Source of the DNA: Verrucomicrobiota bacterium
Lineage (GTDB): Bacteria; Verrucomicrobiota; Verrucomicrobiia; Limisphaerales; Pedosphaeraceae
Reading direction: 5' to 3'
DNA: 64,000 nt
Assembly: GCA_021325145.1 (NCBI GenBank)
Contig: JAJPHR010000025.1
Location: forward strand, 86,260-150,259
Positions 54,272 through 63,178 of the stretch are shown piece after piece (position 1 is the stretch's first letter; each line of letters opens with the position of its first letter). A program made the translations under genes and the position numbers. The notes beneath the pieces were generated by a model. The model was not told the DNA's origin and searched no databases. It saw nothing but the letters and a program-made list of their open reading frames with translations.

Positions 54272-54661
54272 ATGACTACGATCGAACAATTGATAGAGGA
54301 CATCTACGAACTCCGCGAATTAATGAAACGCCAGGAAGCCGGCCTCCTTGTGCCCTACCTTCGTGCAAATCAAGGAGTTATCATGGGCTTCTTGCGCCTC
54401 GCCTACAAGGAACATACCCGCGAGGAGAGATTGGCTCTTCAATTGAAGAACTCCCGCCTGGATAGTAGCGGCATTAGCGACGGCTTTTTTGAAACCGCTA
54501 CGTCCGCTATCGACGATTTCGATGCCTTGGAAATAGGATTGGTCGAGATTACAGATGACGACTTGCACATGCTCATCCGGGGCTTGCGGTTTGCACAATA
54601 CTTTGGCACGGATTCAATCAGCGGCTCACTTTCCATGTCTCCGGTCAAGCAAGCCCGTTAG
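54272..54661 (+). CDS. hypothetical cytosolic protein bracketed by direct repeats
   Basis: 129 residues, soluble, helical: IEQLIEDIYELRELMKRQEAGLLVPYLRANQGVIMGFLRLAYKEHTREE, then SSGISDGFFETATSAIDDFDALEIGLVEITDDDLHML. No family is recognised. It lies between two copies of the family D repeat, so the segment could have been inserted or duplicated as a unit. Confidence 0.55.
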   Translation: MTTIEQLIEDIYELRELMKRQEAGLLVPYLRANQGVIMGFLRLAYKEHTREERLALQLKNSRLDSSGISDGFFETATSAIDDFDALEIGLVEITDDDLHMLIRGLRFAQYFGTDSISGSLSMSPVKQAR

Positions 54662-54690
54662 CAGATAACAATGTTCCCAGTCTGCGATAC

Positions 54691-54865
54691 GAGGCCGGGC
54701 AATGGGTAGCCAAGTTAGCCACCCATCCACTGAACACCGAATCGCAGCCTCGCCACCATGACGCTCAGTGAAGGGCCAAAGGCCCAACTCATACCAGCCT
54801 GGGCCAGCGGCTCAGGTCAAAACACAAACAAACCGGAAGCGCTGAAGGCGCGGTTCATCGATCCG
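54691..54865 (+). repeat. direct repeat family D, copy 2
   Basis: Copy of 53989-54163 with a few changes (GAGGCCGGGCAATGGGTAGCC start). Read in the frame corresponding to copy 1, it encodes a similar tail (LRYEAGQWVAKLATHPLNTE) without any gene in front, so a duplicate gene end or a mobile repeat is suggested. Confidence 0.8.
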
Positions 54866-55215
54866 GCATTGTTTCGTCTGCACCGATCCATGGTGTTTGA
54901 TCCGCACGCTGGTCCGGGCCTTCAGCCCTCATCGTGCTTGCGATCGGCTACTGAGCCAATCAGCCTCCCACATGCTCACAAAAATGCCGGACCGCTGCAT
55001 TAAGGCGCACCGACGCCCCGCATTCACATTTGACAGTTCTCCTTCAGCATCGCTCAGTTCTTGACGATTCTTCATGAGCATTCGAGTGTATAAAATCACG
55101 ACTGTTGGCCCTGGACTTGCCGTCGTTTGAGCCTTCGGATTTGGAAATTGGTAATTCCTGGATCATTTGGCATTGGCCATTGGTCATTATTCGATTCCAT
55201 GTTAGTTTGCCGTCT
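54866..55215. other. intergenic region upstream of uvrA
   Basis: 350 bp following the direct repeat, no gene seen. It includes the AAATTGGTAATTCCTGGATCATTTGGC-type text also present near 52210. Confidence 0.4.
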
Positions 55216-57909
55216 GTGTTTGACGGAAACGACATTTTATCGAAGACGGACCAGGCCATTTTGATTCATGGCGCGCGGGAGCATAACCTGAAGAACCTCT
55301 CGCTCAGCATTCCCCGCAATCAATTCGTGGTGGTCACCGGCGTCAGCGGTTCGGGCAAAAGCACCCTGGCTTTCGACCTCCTGTTCGCCGAGGGACAGCG
55401 CCGCTTTTTGGACTCCATGAACGTGTATGCGCGTCAGTTCGTGGAACAACTTTCCCGTCCGGACGTGGACCTTATCACCGGGATTCCACCGACCGTCAGC
55501 ATCGAGCAGCGCAACAGCCGCGGCGGCGGCAAAAGCACCGTCGCCACCGTCACCGAGATTTATCATTTCATTCGGCTGCTGTTTGCCCGGTTGGGCACTC
55601 AGTACTGCCCCGATTGCCAACTGCCCGTCGAAGCCCAAACCCGCGACCAACTCGGCCGGCAACTCGCGGCCGAAATGAAAAAGCGCGGCGACCTCCTGCT
55701 GCTCGCGCCGGTCGTCCGCAATCGCAAGGGTTTTCACACGGACGTCGCGGAATGGGCCGCCAAACACGGTTACAAGGAGGTGCGCGCCGATGGAAAGATT
55801 TACGCGACCAGCGAACGCCTGCGGCTGGATCGTTTCCGCGAGCACGACGTGGAAATCGTGATCGGTGTTTTGGAACGCAAGGCATCCTCTGCGAAACGTC
55901 CGGCCCAATTGATTATTGATGAAGCGTTGAAGCTGGGGCGCGGAACGTTATTTGCGCTCGATAACCACGGAAAGTTGTCCGTCCACTCGACCGAACGCGC
56001 CTGCCCCAAGTGCGGGCGCTCGTTCGAAACGCTCGACCCCAAAATCTTCAGCTACAACTCCTCGCAGGGTTGGTGCCCGAAGTGCCGGGGTTTTGGCGAG
56101 CTTTTCTACCTGCCGGACGTGGATCGCGGCGCGCGCGCGGACGCCATCGAGGAATCCTGGTACGAATGGCAGGAGGGAAACCGCGAGATTTGCCCGGATT
56201 GCCAGGGAGCGCGCCTGAACCCAATCGCCCGCGCCGTGCGCCTGGTGGTGGGACCGAAATCGGCGCCCACCGTGGATACTTTTGCCACGATGCCCGTCGA
56301 GGAAGCCCGCGACTTTTTCCGCAAGCTCAAGTTCAAGGGGCGCGAAGCGTTGATCGCGCGCGACATTCTGCCGGAGATCACGGAGCGGCTGAAATTTCTG
56401 TTCGAAGTCGGTCTGGGCTATCTCCAGTTGGGGCGGGGCGTCCCCACGCTGTCCGGCGGCGAAACGCAGCGCATCCGGCTGGCGGCCCAGCTTGGCTCCA
56501 ATCTCAGCGGCGTGCTTTACGTGCTCGACGAACCCACCATCGGCCTCCACGCGCGCGACAACGAGCAGTTGCTGGCGGCGTTGCAGTCCTTGAAAGCCCG
56601 GGGTAATTCGGTCCTCGTGGTGGAACACGACGAGGAGACCATGCGCCGGGCGGACCACATCATCGACCTCGGCCCGGGCGCGGGCGTGCATGGAGGATCG
56701 GTCGTGGCCAGCGGCACACTCGATGAGTTGTTGCGTCATCCTGATTCGATCACCGGCCAATGCCTGCGAGCGGAGAAGAAATTCCCTTCGCGCGGCCAGC
56801 GGCGGCCCGTTGAAACCCGGAATGCGGAGTCCGGAGTGCGGAATAAGGAAACCGGGCAAAACGCAGCGTTGGCCAAAACCAGGACTGAATGGCTGACATT
56901 GCGGAATGCGTCGGTTCACAACTTGAAGAATCTTGCCGTGCGCTTCCCGCTGAACCGTCTCGTGGTCGTGACCGGCGTCAGCGGCTCGGGCAAGAGCACA
57001 TTGATTCGCGAATGCCTGCTGCCGGCAATGCAGGCCGCCGTCAAGCATCGCAAATCCCAGTCCAACGACCCGAATTTGTCCGGCCAGGAATTTATCCAGG
57101 CGGTTTATGAAGTGGACCAATCGCCCATTGGCCGCACGCCGCGCTCGATTCCGGCGACGTACGTGGGCTTCTTTGACTTGATTCGCCAGTTGTTCGCGCA
57201 AGTGCCCGAGGCGCGGCTGCGCGGTTACTCGCCAAGCCGATTTTCGTTCAACAGCGCCCAGGGCCGCTGCCCGGAATGCGAAGGCGCCGGCACGATCAAG
57301 CTGGAGATGAACTTCCTGCCGCCGGCCTTTGTGCGTTGCGAAGTCTGCGGTGGTTCCCGGTTCAATCGGGAGACGCTTGACATCGAGTTCAGCGGCAAAA
57401 ACATCGCGCAGGTTCTCGAGCTGTCCGTCGAGGAGGCGATTGAGTTTTTCGGCGCGTTCCAAAAAATCAAACGCGCGCTCCAGGCGCTGTGCGATACCGG
57501 GTTGGGTTATCTCAAGCTCGGCCAGACGAGCCCGACCCTGAGCGGCGGCGAAGCCCAGCGCGTCAAGCTGGTGTCGCACCTGCTCACCGGTTTGAAGGAA
57601 CCGGATTTGTTCGAGCGCCTGCCCAAACACAATCTGTTCATTCTCGAGGAACCGACCATCGGCCTCCATATCGCGGACGTGCGGCGGCTGGTGGAGGTGT
57701 TGCAGCGCCTGGTTGATGCGGGCCATTCCGTCGTCGTCATCGAGCACAATCTGGACCTGATCGCCGAAGCGGACTGGGTCATCGACCTGGGACCTGAAGG
57801 TGGCGAAGGCGGTGGCACGTTGGTCGCCGAGGGCACGCCAGAGCAAGTAGCCCGTGTTAAAAATTCGCATACCGGCCGTTTTCTGCGCAGTTTCCTGGCC
57901 GGGAAATAA
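55216..57909 (+). CDS. uvrA: excinuclease ABC subunit UvrA (possibly a UvrA2-type paralog)
   Basis: 897 residues from GTG 55216 (the frame opens at 55105, but those codons translate repeat-like DNA). Damage-sensing ATPase of nucleotide excision repair. The first P-loop GVSGSGKST (42-50), signature LSGGETQRIRLAAQLGSNLSGVLYVLDEPTIGLHARD and second P-loop GVSGSGKST, signature LSGGEAQRVKLVSHLL with ILEEPTIGLHIAD are intact. Zinc modules are CPKCGRSFETLDPKIFSYNSSQGWCPKC and CPECEGAG...CEVCGG. The linker between ABC units (RGQRRPVETRNAESGVRNKETGQ) is repeat-like. It differs from standard UvrA in RRFLDSMNVYARQFVEQL and RNSRGGGKSTVATVTEIYHF, suggesting a UvrA2 variant. Confidence 0.88.
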   Translation: MFDGNDILSKTDQAILIHGAREHNLKNLSLSIPRNQFVVVTGVSGSGKSTLAFDLLFAEGQRRFLDSMNVYARQFVEQLSRPDVDLITGIPPTVSIEQRNSRGGGKSTVATVTEIYHFIRLLFARLGTQYCPDCQLPVEAQTRDQLGRQLAAEMKKRGDLLLLAPVVRNRKGFHTDVAEWAAKHGYKEVRADGKIYATSERLRLDRFREHDVEIVIGVLERKASSAKRPAQLIIDEALKLGRGTLFALDNHGKLSVHSTERACPKCGRSFETLDPKIFSYNSSQGWCPKCRGFGELFYLPDVDRGARADAIEESWYEWQEGNREICPDCQGARLNPIARAVRLVVGPKSAPTVDTFATMPVEEARDFFRKLKFKGREALIARDILPEITERLKFLFEVGLGYLQLGRGVPTLSGGETQRIRLAAQLGSNLSGVLYVLDEPTIGLHARDNEQLLAALQSLKARGNSVLVVEHDEETMRRADHIIDLGPGAGVHGGSVVASGTLDELLRHPDSITGQCLRAEKKFPSRGQRRPVETRNAESGVRNKETGQNAALAKTRTEWLTLRNASVHNLKNLAVRFPLNRLVVVTGVSGSGKSTLIRECLLPAMQAAVKHRKSQSNDPNLSGQEFIQAVYEVDQSPIGRTPRSIPATYVGFFDLIRQLFAQVPEARLRGYSPSRFSFNSAQGRCPECEGAGTIKLEMNFLPPAFVRCEVCGGSRFNRETLDIEFSGKNIAQVLELSVEEAIEFFGAFQKIKRALQALCDTGLGYLKLGQTSPTLSGGEAQRVKLVSHLLTGLKEPDLFERLPKHNLFILEEPTIGLHIADVRRLVEVLQRLVDAGHSVVVIEHNLDLIAEADWVIDLGPEGGEGGGTLVAEGTPEQVARVKNSHTGRFLRSFLAGK

Positions 57910-58042
57910 AACGGTTCAACAGCCCGCCTCCGCTCCGCTTCAAGTGGCGCAACACACTCCGCCAGACCTTGGAGCGCGGTGTTGCCGCTCGAGGAATAAG
58001 TTTGCGCCTTTTGCGCATGACTCTCAGAATCGGCCCGCCAAT

Positions 58043-58513
58043 ATGAGCGAGCCCTACCAGGAAATTTTGGACGGCGAAACCTGCCTCCGCCCCGCGCCCG
58101 GGGCGCGGCATGAAACCATTTGTCAGCGGCTGCACGCGCGGGTCAACGCCAGCCTGGCCGGCAATACCGTGGCGCAGTTGCTGCCGCCCCGCTCGCTGGT
58201 TGAGCTTGCCCGCGACCGGCAGGTGCGACCGGATCTTGCGCTGATCACCACCGCTTCAAAAAAACTTTGGCTGGCAGCCGAGATTGTCAGTTCCGAAGAC
58301 CACCGTTGGGACACGGTTGTCAAAAAAGCGATTTACGAGGAAATGAACCTGCCCCGATTGTGGATGATCGATCCGCGCTACGATAATGTGGAGATTTATC
58401 ACGGGAGCCAACACGGCCTGGCGCTCAAGCAAATTCTTGCCGGCCGGGAAGTCCTCGGCGAACCCCTGCTCCCCGCGTTTCAATACGCCATTGCCGAGCT
58501 GTTTCAGAAGTGA
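58043..58513 (+). CDS. Uma2 (DUF820) family endonuclease-like protein
   Basis: 156 residues from ATG 58043. PD-(D/E)XK fold: EPYQEILDGETCLRPAPGARHETICQRLHARV, then LVELARDRQVRPDLALITT (the Asp of the core) and LAAEIVSSEDHRWDTVVKKAIYEEMNLPRLWMIDPRYDNVEIY (E-x-V-S-x). Uma2 proteins are mostly uncharacterised nuclease relatives common in Cyanobacteria and the PVC group. It lies 133 bp behind uvrA. Confidence 0.8.
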   Translation: MSEPYQEILDGETCLRPAPGARHETICQRLHARVNASLAGNTVAQLLPPRSLVELARDRQVRPDLALITTASKKLWLAAEIVSSEDHRWDTVVKKAIYEEMNLPRLWMIDPRYDNVEIYHGSQHGLALKQILAGREVLGEPLLPAFQYAIAELFQK

Positions 58514-58591
58514 AACGGGCAATTAAAAGGTTCACGCAGTTTTCGATAGAATAGCCGTGACTGACGAATCTGCTCTCAGCTGACTATTCCT

Positions 58592-58641
58592 AATCCCAAA
58601 GGGATTGTATCCTCCAGCCCGGGGTTGCGAGGCGCGAGCTT
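58592..58641. repeat. palindromic repeat family B, copy 2, truncated
   Basis: AATCCCAAAGGGATTGTATCCTCCAGCCCGGGGTTGCG matches the first part of 36761-36846, then stops where the tandem repeat begins. Confidence 0.7.
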
Positions 58642-58649
58642 TCCATCAA

Positions 58650-59054
58650 CTGTTTTGTAGCTCATTGAACATCAACCATGCCTATTCGGAACGCCCTGAA
58701 TCATTTCGGGGGGACGGCGTGCACAGGAGTGCCCGCCCTACCACCGTGTGCCGGTAGGGCGCGCACTCCTGTGCGCGCCGCCGCAGGCTCCAGGCGCATT
58801 CATTAATGATGCGTGTATAATAGAACCGTTCAGGGTCCGTGAGCAGGTCCAACCGAACAGGGAACTACCCAGGAGCTGTTTTGTAGCTCATTGAACACCA
58901 GCTATACCTATTTGGAACCCCCTAAATCGTTTCGGGGGACGGCGTGCAGAGGACTGCCCGCCCTGCCACCGTGTGCCGGTAGGGCGCGCACTCCTGTGCG
59001 CGCCGCCGCGGGCCCCAGGCGCGTGTATCATAGAACCGTTCCTGGTCCGTGAGC
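58650..59054 (+). repeat. tandem duplication, 226-bp period, each unit with a long hairpin
   Basis: CTGTTTTGTAGCTCATTGAACA starts at 58650 and again at 58876. Both units carry GGCGTGCACAGGAGTGCCCGCCCTACC-type left arm with GGTAGGGCGCGCACTCCTGTGCGCGCC right arm, and end GTGTATAATAGAACCGTTC...GTCCGTGAGC. The left arm has decayed more in unit 2. No gene inside. Confidence 0.8.
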
Positions 59055-59073
59055 GCAGATTGTTTGGTGTTTC

Positions 59074-59772
59074 TTAGATTCCCCCGCTCTCCTGCTCCAG
59101 CGCCCGGGGCGGGCCGAGGATCAACGAGGCGATCACCGCTTGACGCACAGTCCGTGCGTTCTTGAACATGCCAGCCGCCTGGACCACCTCGGGAGAAGCT
59201 TTGGTTCGCACGACGGAGGTGAGTTGCACACGCTGGGTGGAAACCTTCGCGATGTGCGCGCCAACCTGCTGATCAAGCTGGCTGGCGCGCTCGTAAGCCT
59301 GCCTGGATTGCGACATCGCCGCCAAATCCCGGGTCCCAACGCTGGTAACAGTCGGAACCGGCAAAGGCGTCGGCGATGGTTCAGGCACGCGCACGACCAC
59401 GGGCCGGATGGGTGGCGGCGCGGGAACGGGTCTTGTCGTTCGCACCACAGGTTGAAAAGGCGACGGCGGGAGTGCGGGCGTCCGCGGACTTGAGGTAACG
59501 ACCGTTGGTGGAGGCGGCGGCGCCGGACGTGGGCGCGCCGGCGGGGCCGAAGGAGTTTCGCCTTCGAGCAACCGGCGCAATTCCTCCTCCCAACTGGTGG
59601 TTTTGGCGGGCCGGGGAGCCGTCGCAGGTGGATACTGCGCAGGTCGAGGGCCGGATGGAGGCGGATTCCTGGCCGCGTCCCGTGCCTTCTCCGCCTCGCG
59701 CTTTCTTTGCAACCAGCTCGAAACGGCGGAAATCAAAATGATTATTACAAAAACGAGAAATCCTGAGCCCAT
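59074..59772 (-). CDS. membrane-anchored Pro-rich protein
   Basis: 232 residues. MGSGFLVFVIIILISAVSSWLQ is an N-terminal anchor, then a charged stretch, a long Pro-rich part (PSAPPARPRPAPPPPPTVV, PVPAPPPIRPVVVRVPEP) and a small helical C-domain (AYERASQLDQQVGAHIAKVST; AGMFKNARTVRQAVIASLILG). No known family. It follows floA directly (6 bp) on the same strand and may act with the flotillin. Confidence 0.65.
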   Translation of the reverse strand: MGSGFLVFVIIILISAVSSWLQRKREAEKARDAARNPPPSGPRPAQYPPATAPRPAKTTSWEEELRRLLEGETPSAPPARPRPAPPPPPTVVTSSPRTPALPPSPFQPVVRTTRPVPAPPPIRPVVVRVPEPSPTPLPVPTVTSVGTRDLAAMSQSRQAYERASQLDQQVGAHIAKVSTQRVQLTSVVRTKASPEVVQAAGMFKNARTVRQAVIASLILGPPRALEQESGGI

Positions 59773-59778
59773 ACGCGT

Positions 59779-60831
59779 CTAACTTCCCGGCGGTTTATTT
59801 TGCGGCGCGTTGCCGCCGCCCGCAATGCTGTCACGCATGCCGGTATCCGCCTGAATGTTCTTCATCCGATAATAATCCATCACGCCCAAATGCCCGCTGC
59901 GGAAAGCGTCCGCCATGGCCATTGGCACCTGCGCTTCGGCTTCGACCACTCGGGCGCGCATCTCCTGCACGCGGGCGAGCATTTCCTGTTCGAGCGCCAC
60001 GGCGGCCGCCCGCCGCACTTCCGCCTGCGCCTGGGCGATCAACTTGTTCGCTTCCGCCTGCTCCGCCTGCAATTTCGCGCCCACGTTCTCGCCGACGGCA
60101 ACATCCGCAATATCGATGGAGAGGATTGCGAAAGCCGTATTGCTGTCCAACGCCTTGTCGAGAACTGTCTTCGAAATCCGATCGGGGCTCTCCAAGACGT
60201 CCTTGTACGAGCTGGCGGAACCAATGGTGGTGACGATTCCTTCGCCAACGCGCGCGATGATGGTTTCCTCCGTCGCGCCGCCCACAAACCGATCCAGGTT
60301 CGTGCGGACCGTCACGCGCGCCTTGGCCTTGATCACGATGCCGTCCTTGGCCACGCCGTCGATGGTCACCTTGCCCGACGCGGGATTCGGACAATCGATG
60401 ACCTTGGGGTTGACGGAAGTTTTAACCGCCTCCAGCACCGTTTTGCCTGTGCCTTTCGTCGCGAGGTCGATGGCGCACGCCTTGTCAAATTCGAGATGGA
60501 TGCCCGCTTTCCGGGCCGCGATCAGCGCCTGGACCACCATCTCCACATTGCCACCCGCCATGTAATGCGTGGACAGATCGTCAATCGACAGGTTCATGCC
60601 TGACTTCACGGCCGTAATCCGGTTGTCCACGATCAAGCCCACCGGCACTCGGCGCAGGCGCAAGGCGACCAGTTCGGTGAATTTGACTTTCGCACCGGAA
60701 GTCAAAGCGCGGATATAGATGCTGATAAAGCTCAGGATGACGGCCGCGACCACCAATAGAATAATGGTCACGATGATGAGCACGCCGATCGTAACGGTGC
60801 CACTAGGGAATTCAGCCAGGTATAGGTTCAT
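59779..60831 (-). CDS. floA: flotillin-like protein FloA
   Basis: 350 residues. An N-terminal anchor ([31 protein letters not shown]) then SPFH-like core: [79 protein letters not shown], and the coiled tail [48 protein letters not shown]. This matches the UPF0365/FloA family of functional membrane microdomain scaffolds. NfeD, the usual partner, is not in view. Confidence 0.93.
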   Translation of the reverse strand: MNLYLAEFPSGTVTIGVLIIVTIILLVVAAVILSFISIYIRALTSGAKVKFTELVALRLRRVPVGLIVDNRITAVKSGMNLSIDDLSTHYMAGGNVEMVVQALIAARKAGIHLEFDKACAIDLATKGTGKTVLEAVKTSVNPKVIDCPNPASGKVTIDGVAKDGIVIKAKARVTVRTNLDRFVGGATEETIIARVGEGIVTTIGSASSYKDVLESPDRISKTVLDKALDSNTAFAILSIDIADVAVGENVGAKLQAEQAEANKLIAQAQAEVRRAAAVALEQEMLARVQEMRARVVEAEAQVPMAMADAFRSGHLGVMDYYRMKNIQADTGMRDSIAGGGNAPQNKPPGS

Positions 60832-60983
60832 AGGTTTTGTTGGTTCCGACAGTTCGTCCCACTAATCTCCAGAGGACCAATGCCAGTATGCGCAGACTTG
60901 TAGAAAAGCGCAACAGGATGCTTTGGCGGCTGCGATCAAAAGCAGATCTGAGTGTTAAGCGGGATTTACCGGCCCGGTTTTGT

Positions 60984-61083
60984 GGGGTGAACACCCCATG
61001 GTCGGAAACGACCGTTTTGGCAAAAACTTTCCTGTAATGATGGTCAGTTAGGTTCGGCGGCCCTGAGTGGGGCCGCCTTTTTT
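60984..61083 (+). ncRNA. candidate small RNA or short transcript ending in a strong terminator
   Basis: On the plus strand, three hairpins follow in 100 bp: GGGG(TGAACA)CCCC at 60984-60997, GGTCG-GAAA-CGACC at 61000-61013 with a GNRA loop, and the terminator at 61056-61083. No plus-strand gene lies upstream; floA is on the other strand. A 49-codon frame (MRRLVEKRNRMLWRLRSKAD..., 60888-61037) also ends just before the terminator, so a short mRNA is the alternative. The 5' end is unknown. Confidence 0.4.
61056..61083 (+). terminator. strong Rho-independent terminator
   Basis: GGCGGCCC, loop TGAGTG, GGGCCGCC, followed by TTTTTT. It is oriented for plus-strand transcripts although both flanking genes are on the minus strand. 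Confidence 0.8.
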
Positions 61084-61220
61084 CTTTCCACAATTCGTCA
61101 GCTATACGCGAGAAAACCGCCTGCAAAATCAGAGAATGTTGTGGAGCTTGAAACCGCCTCATACCGGGTTTCGCCCCATTGGGAAGCAGCGAGGAATCGC
61201 TTAAAGAAAGGCAGCTAACA

Positions 61221-61250
61221 TAAAAGCTCCCGCTACCAAGGAGGGCGGGA
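61221..61250 (-). terminator. probable terminator of the gene at 61264
   Basis: Read on the minus strand, CCCGC...GCGGG is followed by AGCTTTTATG. It lies 14 bases past the stop of the 61264-61818 gene. The stem is short (5 bp). Confidence 0.45.
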
Positions 61251-61263
61251 TTCTTTATTTCCT

Positions 61264-61818
61264 TCAGTTCTTCTTCGGCCCACTCTCGATCATTTTCTTG
61301 AACTCCGCCGCGGAGGCCTTGACCAGCGCCTTGGGGCCGGTAATCCGCACGTAAACATCGCCATCGGTGGAGGACTCCGGCGAAATGATGGCCCCGATCA
61401 AGGCGTAATCCTTCATGGGCGTCGCCGGATGGCCGGGCATGCCCGAGCTATAGGTGCCTTCGGCTTGGACATACGTGACTTTGGCTTTGCCAATGGTCAC
61501 TTCCTCCACCTTGGCGTTGATCTTGTCGCGGGGCTCTTCAAATTGGCCCAGCCAGCGATCCACGTTGGCCTTGACAGTGCCAGCCCCGCCGGGGAACTGG
61601 AAGAAAACGACCTCGGCGCTCGCTTTGCCCTCCGCGTCCTTCACCTTCAACTGGCCTTTGCGCATGGACGAGGCTGGTTCGACCCACTCCCAACCGGCTG
61701 GCCGGACGAACTTCATGTCGCCGACGTCAATTGTGGCGTGGTCTTCCGCACGGAGATTGCCGACGGTGGCCAGGAGCAGGGACGCGAGGGCGAATCCCAT
61801 TTTTGCAATTGTTTTCAT
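61264..61818 (-). CDS. secreted hypothetical protein
   Basis: 184 residues from ATG 61818. A signal peptide (MGFALASLLLATVGNLRA) is followed by EDHATIDVGDMKFVRPAGWEWVEPASSMRKGQLKV and later VKANVDRWLGQFEEPRD, VTYVQAEGTYSSGMPG and YVRITGPKALVKASAAEFKKMIES. This pattern matches a soluble periplasmic family that often carries no assigned function, related by fold to lipoprotein-type heme/sugar-binding domains; I cannot name it further. A terminator-like hairpin follows the stop. Confidence 0.65.
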   Translation of the reverse strand: MKTIAKMGFALASLLLATVGNLRAEDHATIDVGDMKFVRPAGWEWVEPASSMRKGQLKVKDAEGKASAEVVFFQFPGGAGTVKANVDRWLGQFEEPRDKINAKVEEVTIGKAKVTYVQAEGTYSSGMPGHPATPMKDYALIGAIISPESSTDGDVYVRITGPKALVKASAAEFKKMIESGPKKN

Positions 61819-61965
61819 AATTGTATTTGGTTTGCGCGTTGGGAAATAAAAGTGGTCGCTCGGTTCGGATGGATGACCATGGGCCACACTTTATCCCGGG
61901 AGCGAAGAGTGTCGAGGTAAAACGATCCGAGGCATGCACCGGCAACTCCAACGCAAATCTGCGGG

Positions 61966-62997
61966 TTACTCGCCCGCCCCGCCGCGGCGGCCCAGGAGCG
62001 CGGCAAGTTTTTCGTTGGCGCGCGTCAGCTCATTTGAATCTGGTTGCGTTGCAGGAGGAGTTTGATCGGACGGCGGAGCAGGCGTTTTTGCCGTCAGCGT
62101 GGACAGTTTATCGGCATTTGTCTGCTGTTCGGGCACGACTAATGGCTCCATGGAAAGATCCTTTGCCGGCTCTTCATTCGACAGGGGTGTTGCTTCGGCT
62201 TCCGGGTGATTATTGCCGGAACACAATTCCTGCCAGATTACGTTCGTGCCTTTTCGCTGGACAGCCGGCGAAAGCAGCGGCCCAATCACCGATAATGCGC
62301 CCGGCACGGCAAAAATCTCCTGGAGCGTGCCTCGCGCTTGAATTCTGCCGCCCGAAAGGATAATCGCGCGGTCACAAGTTTCCATTGCATCAGCCAGCCA
62401 GTGGCTGGCCATCACCACGGTTTTGCCGGACTGGGCCAACTTCCGGATGAGTTGCTTCACCGTGCGAGTGGCTTCGCTGTCCAAACCGGCGAGCGGGTCA
62501 TCCAGAATCAGTATCTCGAAATCCAGCGCCACAGCGCGCCCGATGCAGACGCAACGCTGGATCGCCACAGGCAGATCTCCGAACGCGCGTTGGGTTGCGC
62601 CGGGCGCTCCGATGAATTCGAAGAGTTCCTGGGTTCGTTTAAGCCGTTGGGCCGGCGCCAGGCCCAAATCGCCCGCGAAATCGGACAGCACGTTCGCGCA
62701 AGGCAGGCGCGAATCAAGGGTGAATCCCGCCGGCATATAACCGATCTTCGCCGCGAACGTGCTGTTCCGGAGGGGTATCTCAAGCACGCTGACGAGCCCT
62801 TTATCGGGATCCAGCGCGCCCGACAATAACTTCAGGATGACGGACTTGCCGGAACCTGTCGCACCGAACAAACCCAGAACCTCCCCGCGATGCACAGTGA
62901 AGCTGATGTTGTCCAATGCCTTGGCCTTGTGCCGGTCCAGGAAACTCCCGAAGCTCTTGGTCACTTCGCTGACGACGATGAAGTTATCGGTTTTCAT
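61966..62997 (-). CDS. ABC-type ATPase with degenerate signature and Pro-rich tail
   Basis: 343 residues. Walker A is GATGSGKS (45-52) and the H-loop is ASHWLAD (His199). The Walker B sequence is ILILDDPLAGLD, with Asp in place of the catalytic Glu (166-167), and the signature normally LSGGQ is DLPVAIQR (141-148). So ATP binding may be kept but hydrolysis is doubtful. The first 240 residues look like a CcmA/Gld-type export ATPase; the last 100 residues are Pro/Thr/Asn-rich. No permease gene is adjacent. It sits downstream of the coiled-coil and ExbD genes. Confidence 0.75.
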   Translation of the reverse strand: MKTDNFIVVSEVTKSFGSFLDRHKAKALDNISFTVHRGEVLGLFGATGSGKSVILKLLSGALDPDKGLVSVLEIPLRNSTFAAKIGYMPAGFTLDSRLPCANVLSDFAGDLGLAPAQRLKRTQELFEFIGAPGATQRAFGDLPVAIQRCVCIGRAVALDFEILILDDPLAGLDSEATRTVKQLIRKLAQSGKTVVMASHWLADAMETCDRAIILSGGRIQARGTLQEIFAVPGALSVIGPLLSPAVQRKGTNVIWQELCSGNNHPEAEATPLSNEEPAKDLSMEPLVVPEQQTNADKLSTLTAKTPAPPSDQTPPATQPDSNELTRANEKLAALLGRRGGAGE

Positions 62998-63049
62998 TGG
63001 GCCGGCCGAAGGCCAAAGAGGCCTCCGGCCAAAGTGGTTTCAAAAAAAT

Positions 63050-63122
63050 CGTGGCCGCCGACGTAAGGAGACTCTGCTCTCAGGTTCCTTGAAACCAGAG
63101 CCTCCTTGCGTCGGCTGCCACA
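63050..63122. repeat. inverted-repeat element, family E
   Basis: GTGGCCGCCGACGTAAGGAGACTCTG and CAGAGCCTCCTTGCGTCGGCTGCCAC are near-perfect inverted arms around about 20 bp. In the minus strand it spells an SRRKEALVSRNLRAESPYVGG-like peptide that I have seen in many short spurious frames of this phylum, so it is a dispersed repeat. Lies between the ABC and coiled-coil genes. Confidence 0.7.
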
Positions 63123-63178
63123 CATTCCATGGGGTTCTTGAATTCGCGCCGAACCTCCCGCTTGGCCCGGGCCGATCG

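Noticed and set aside
54758..55003. 81-codon plus-strand frame
   Set aside because: It translates the family D repeat and following repeat-like DNA.
55948..57870. 640-codon open frame on the minus strand
   Set aside because: It is the antisense shadow of uvrA, whose conserved motifs leave no doubt about the coding strand.
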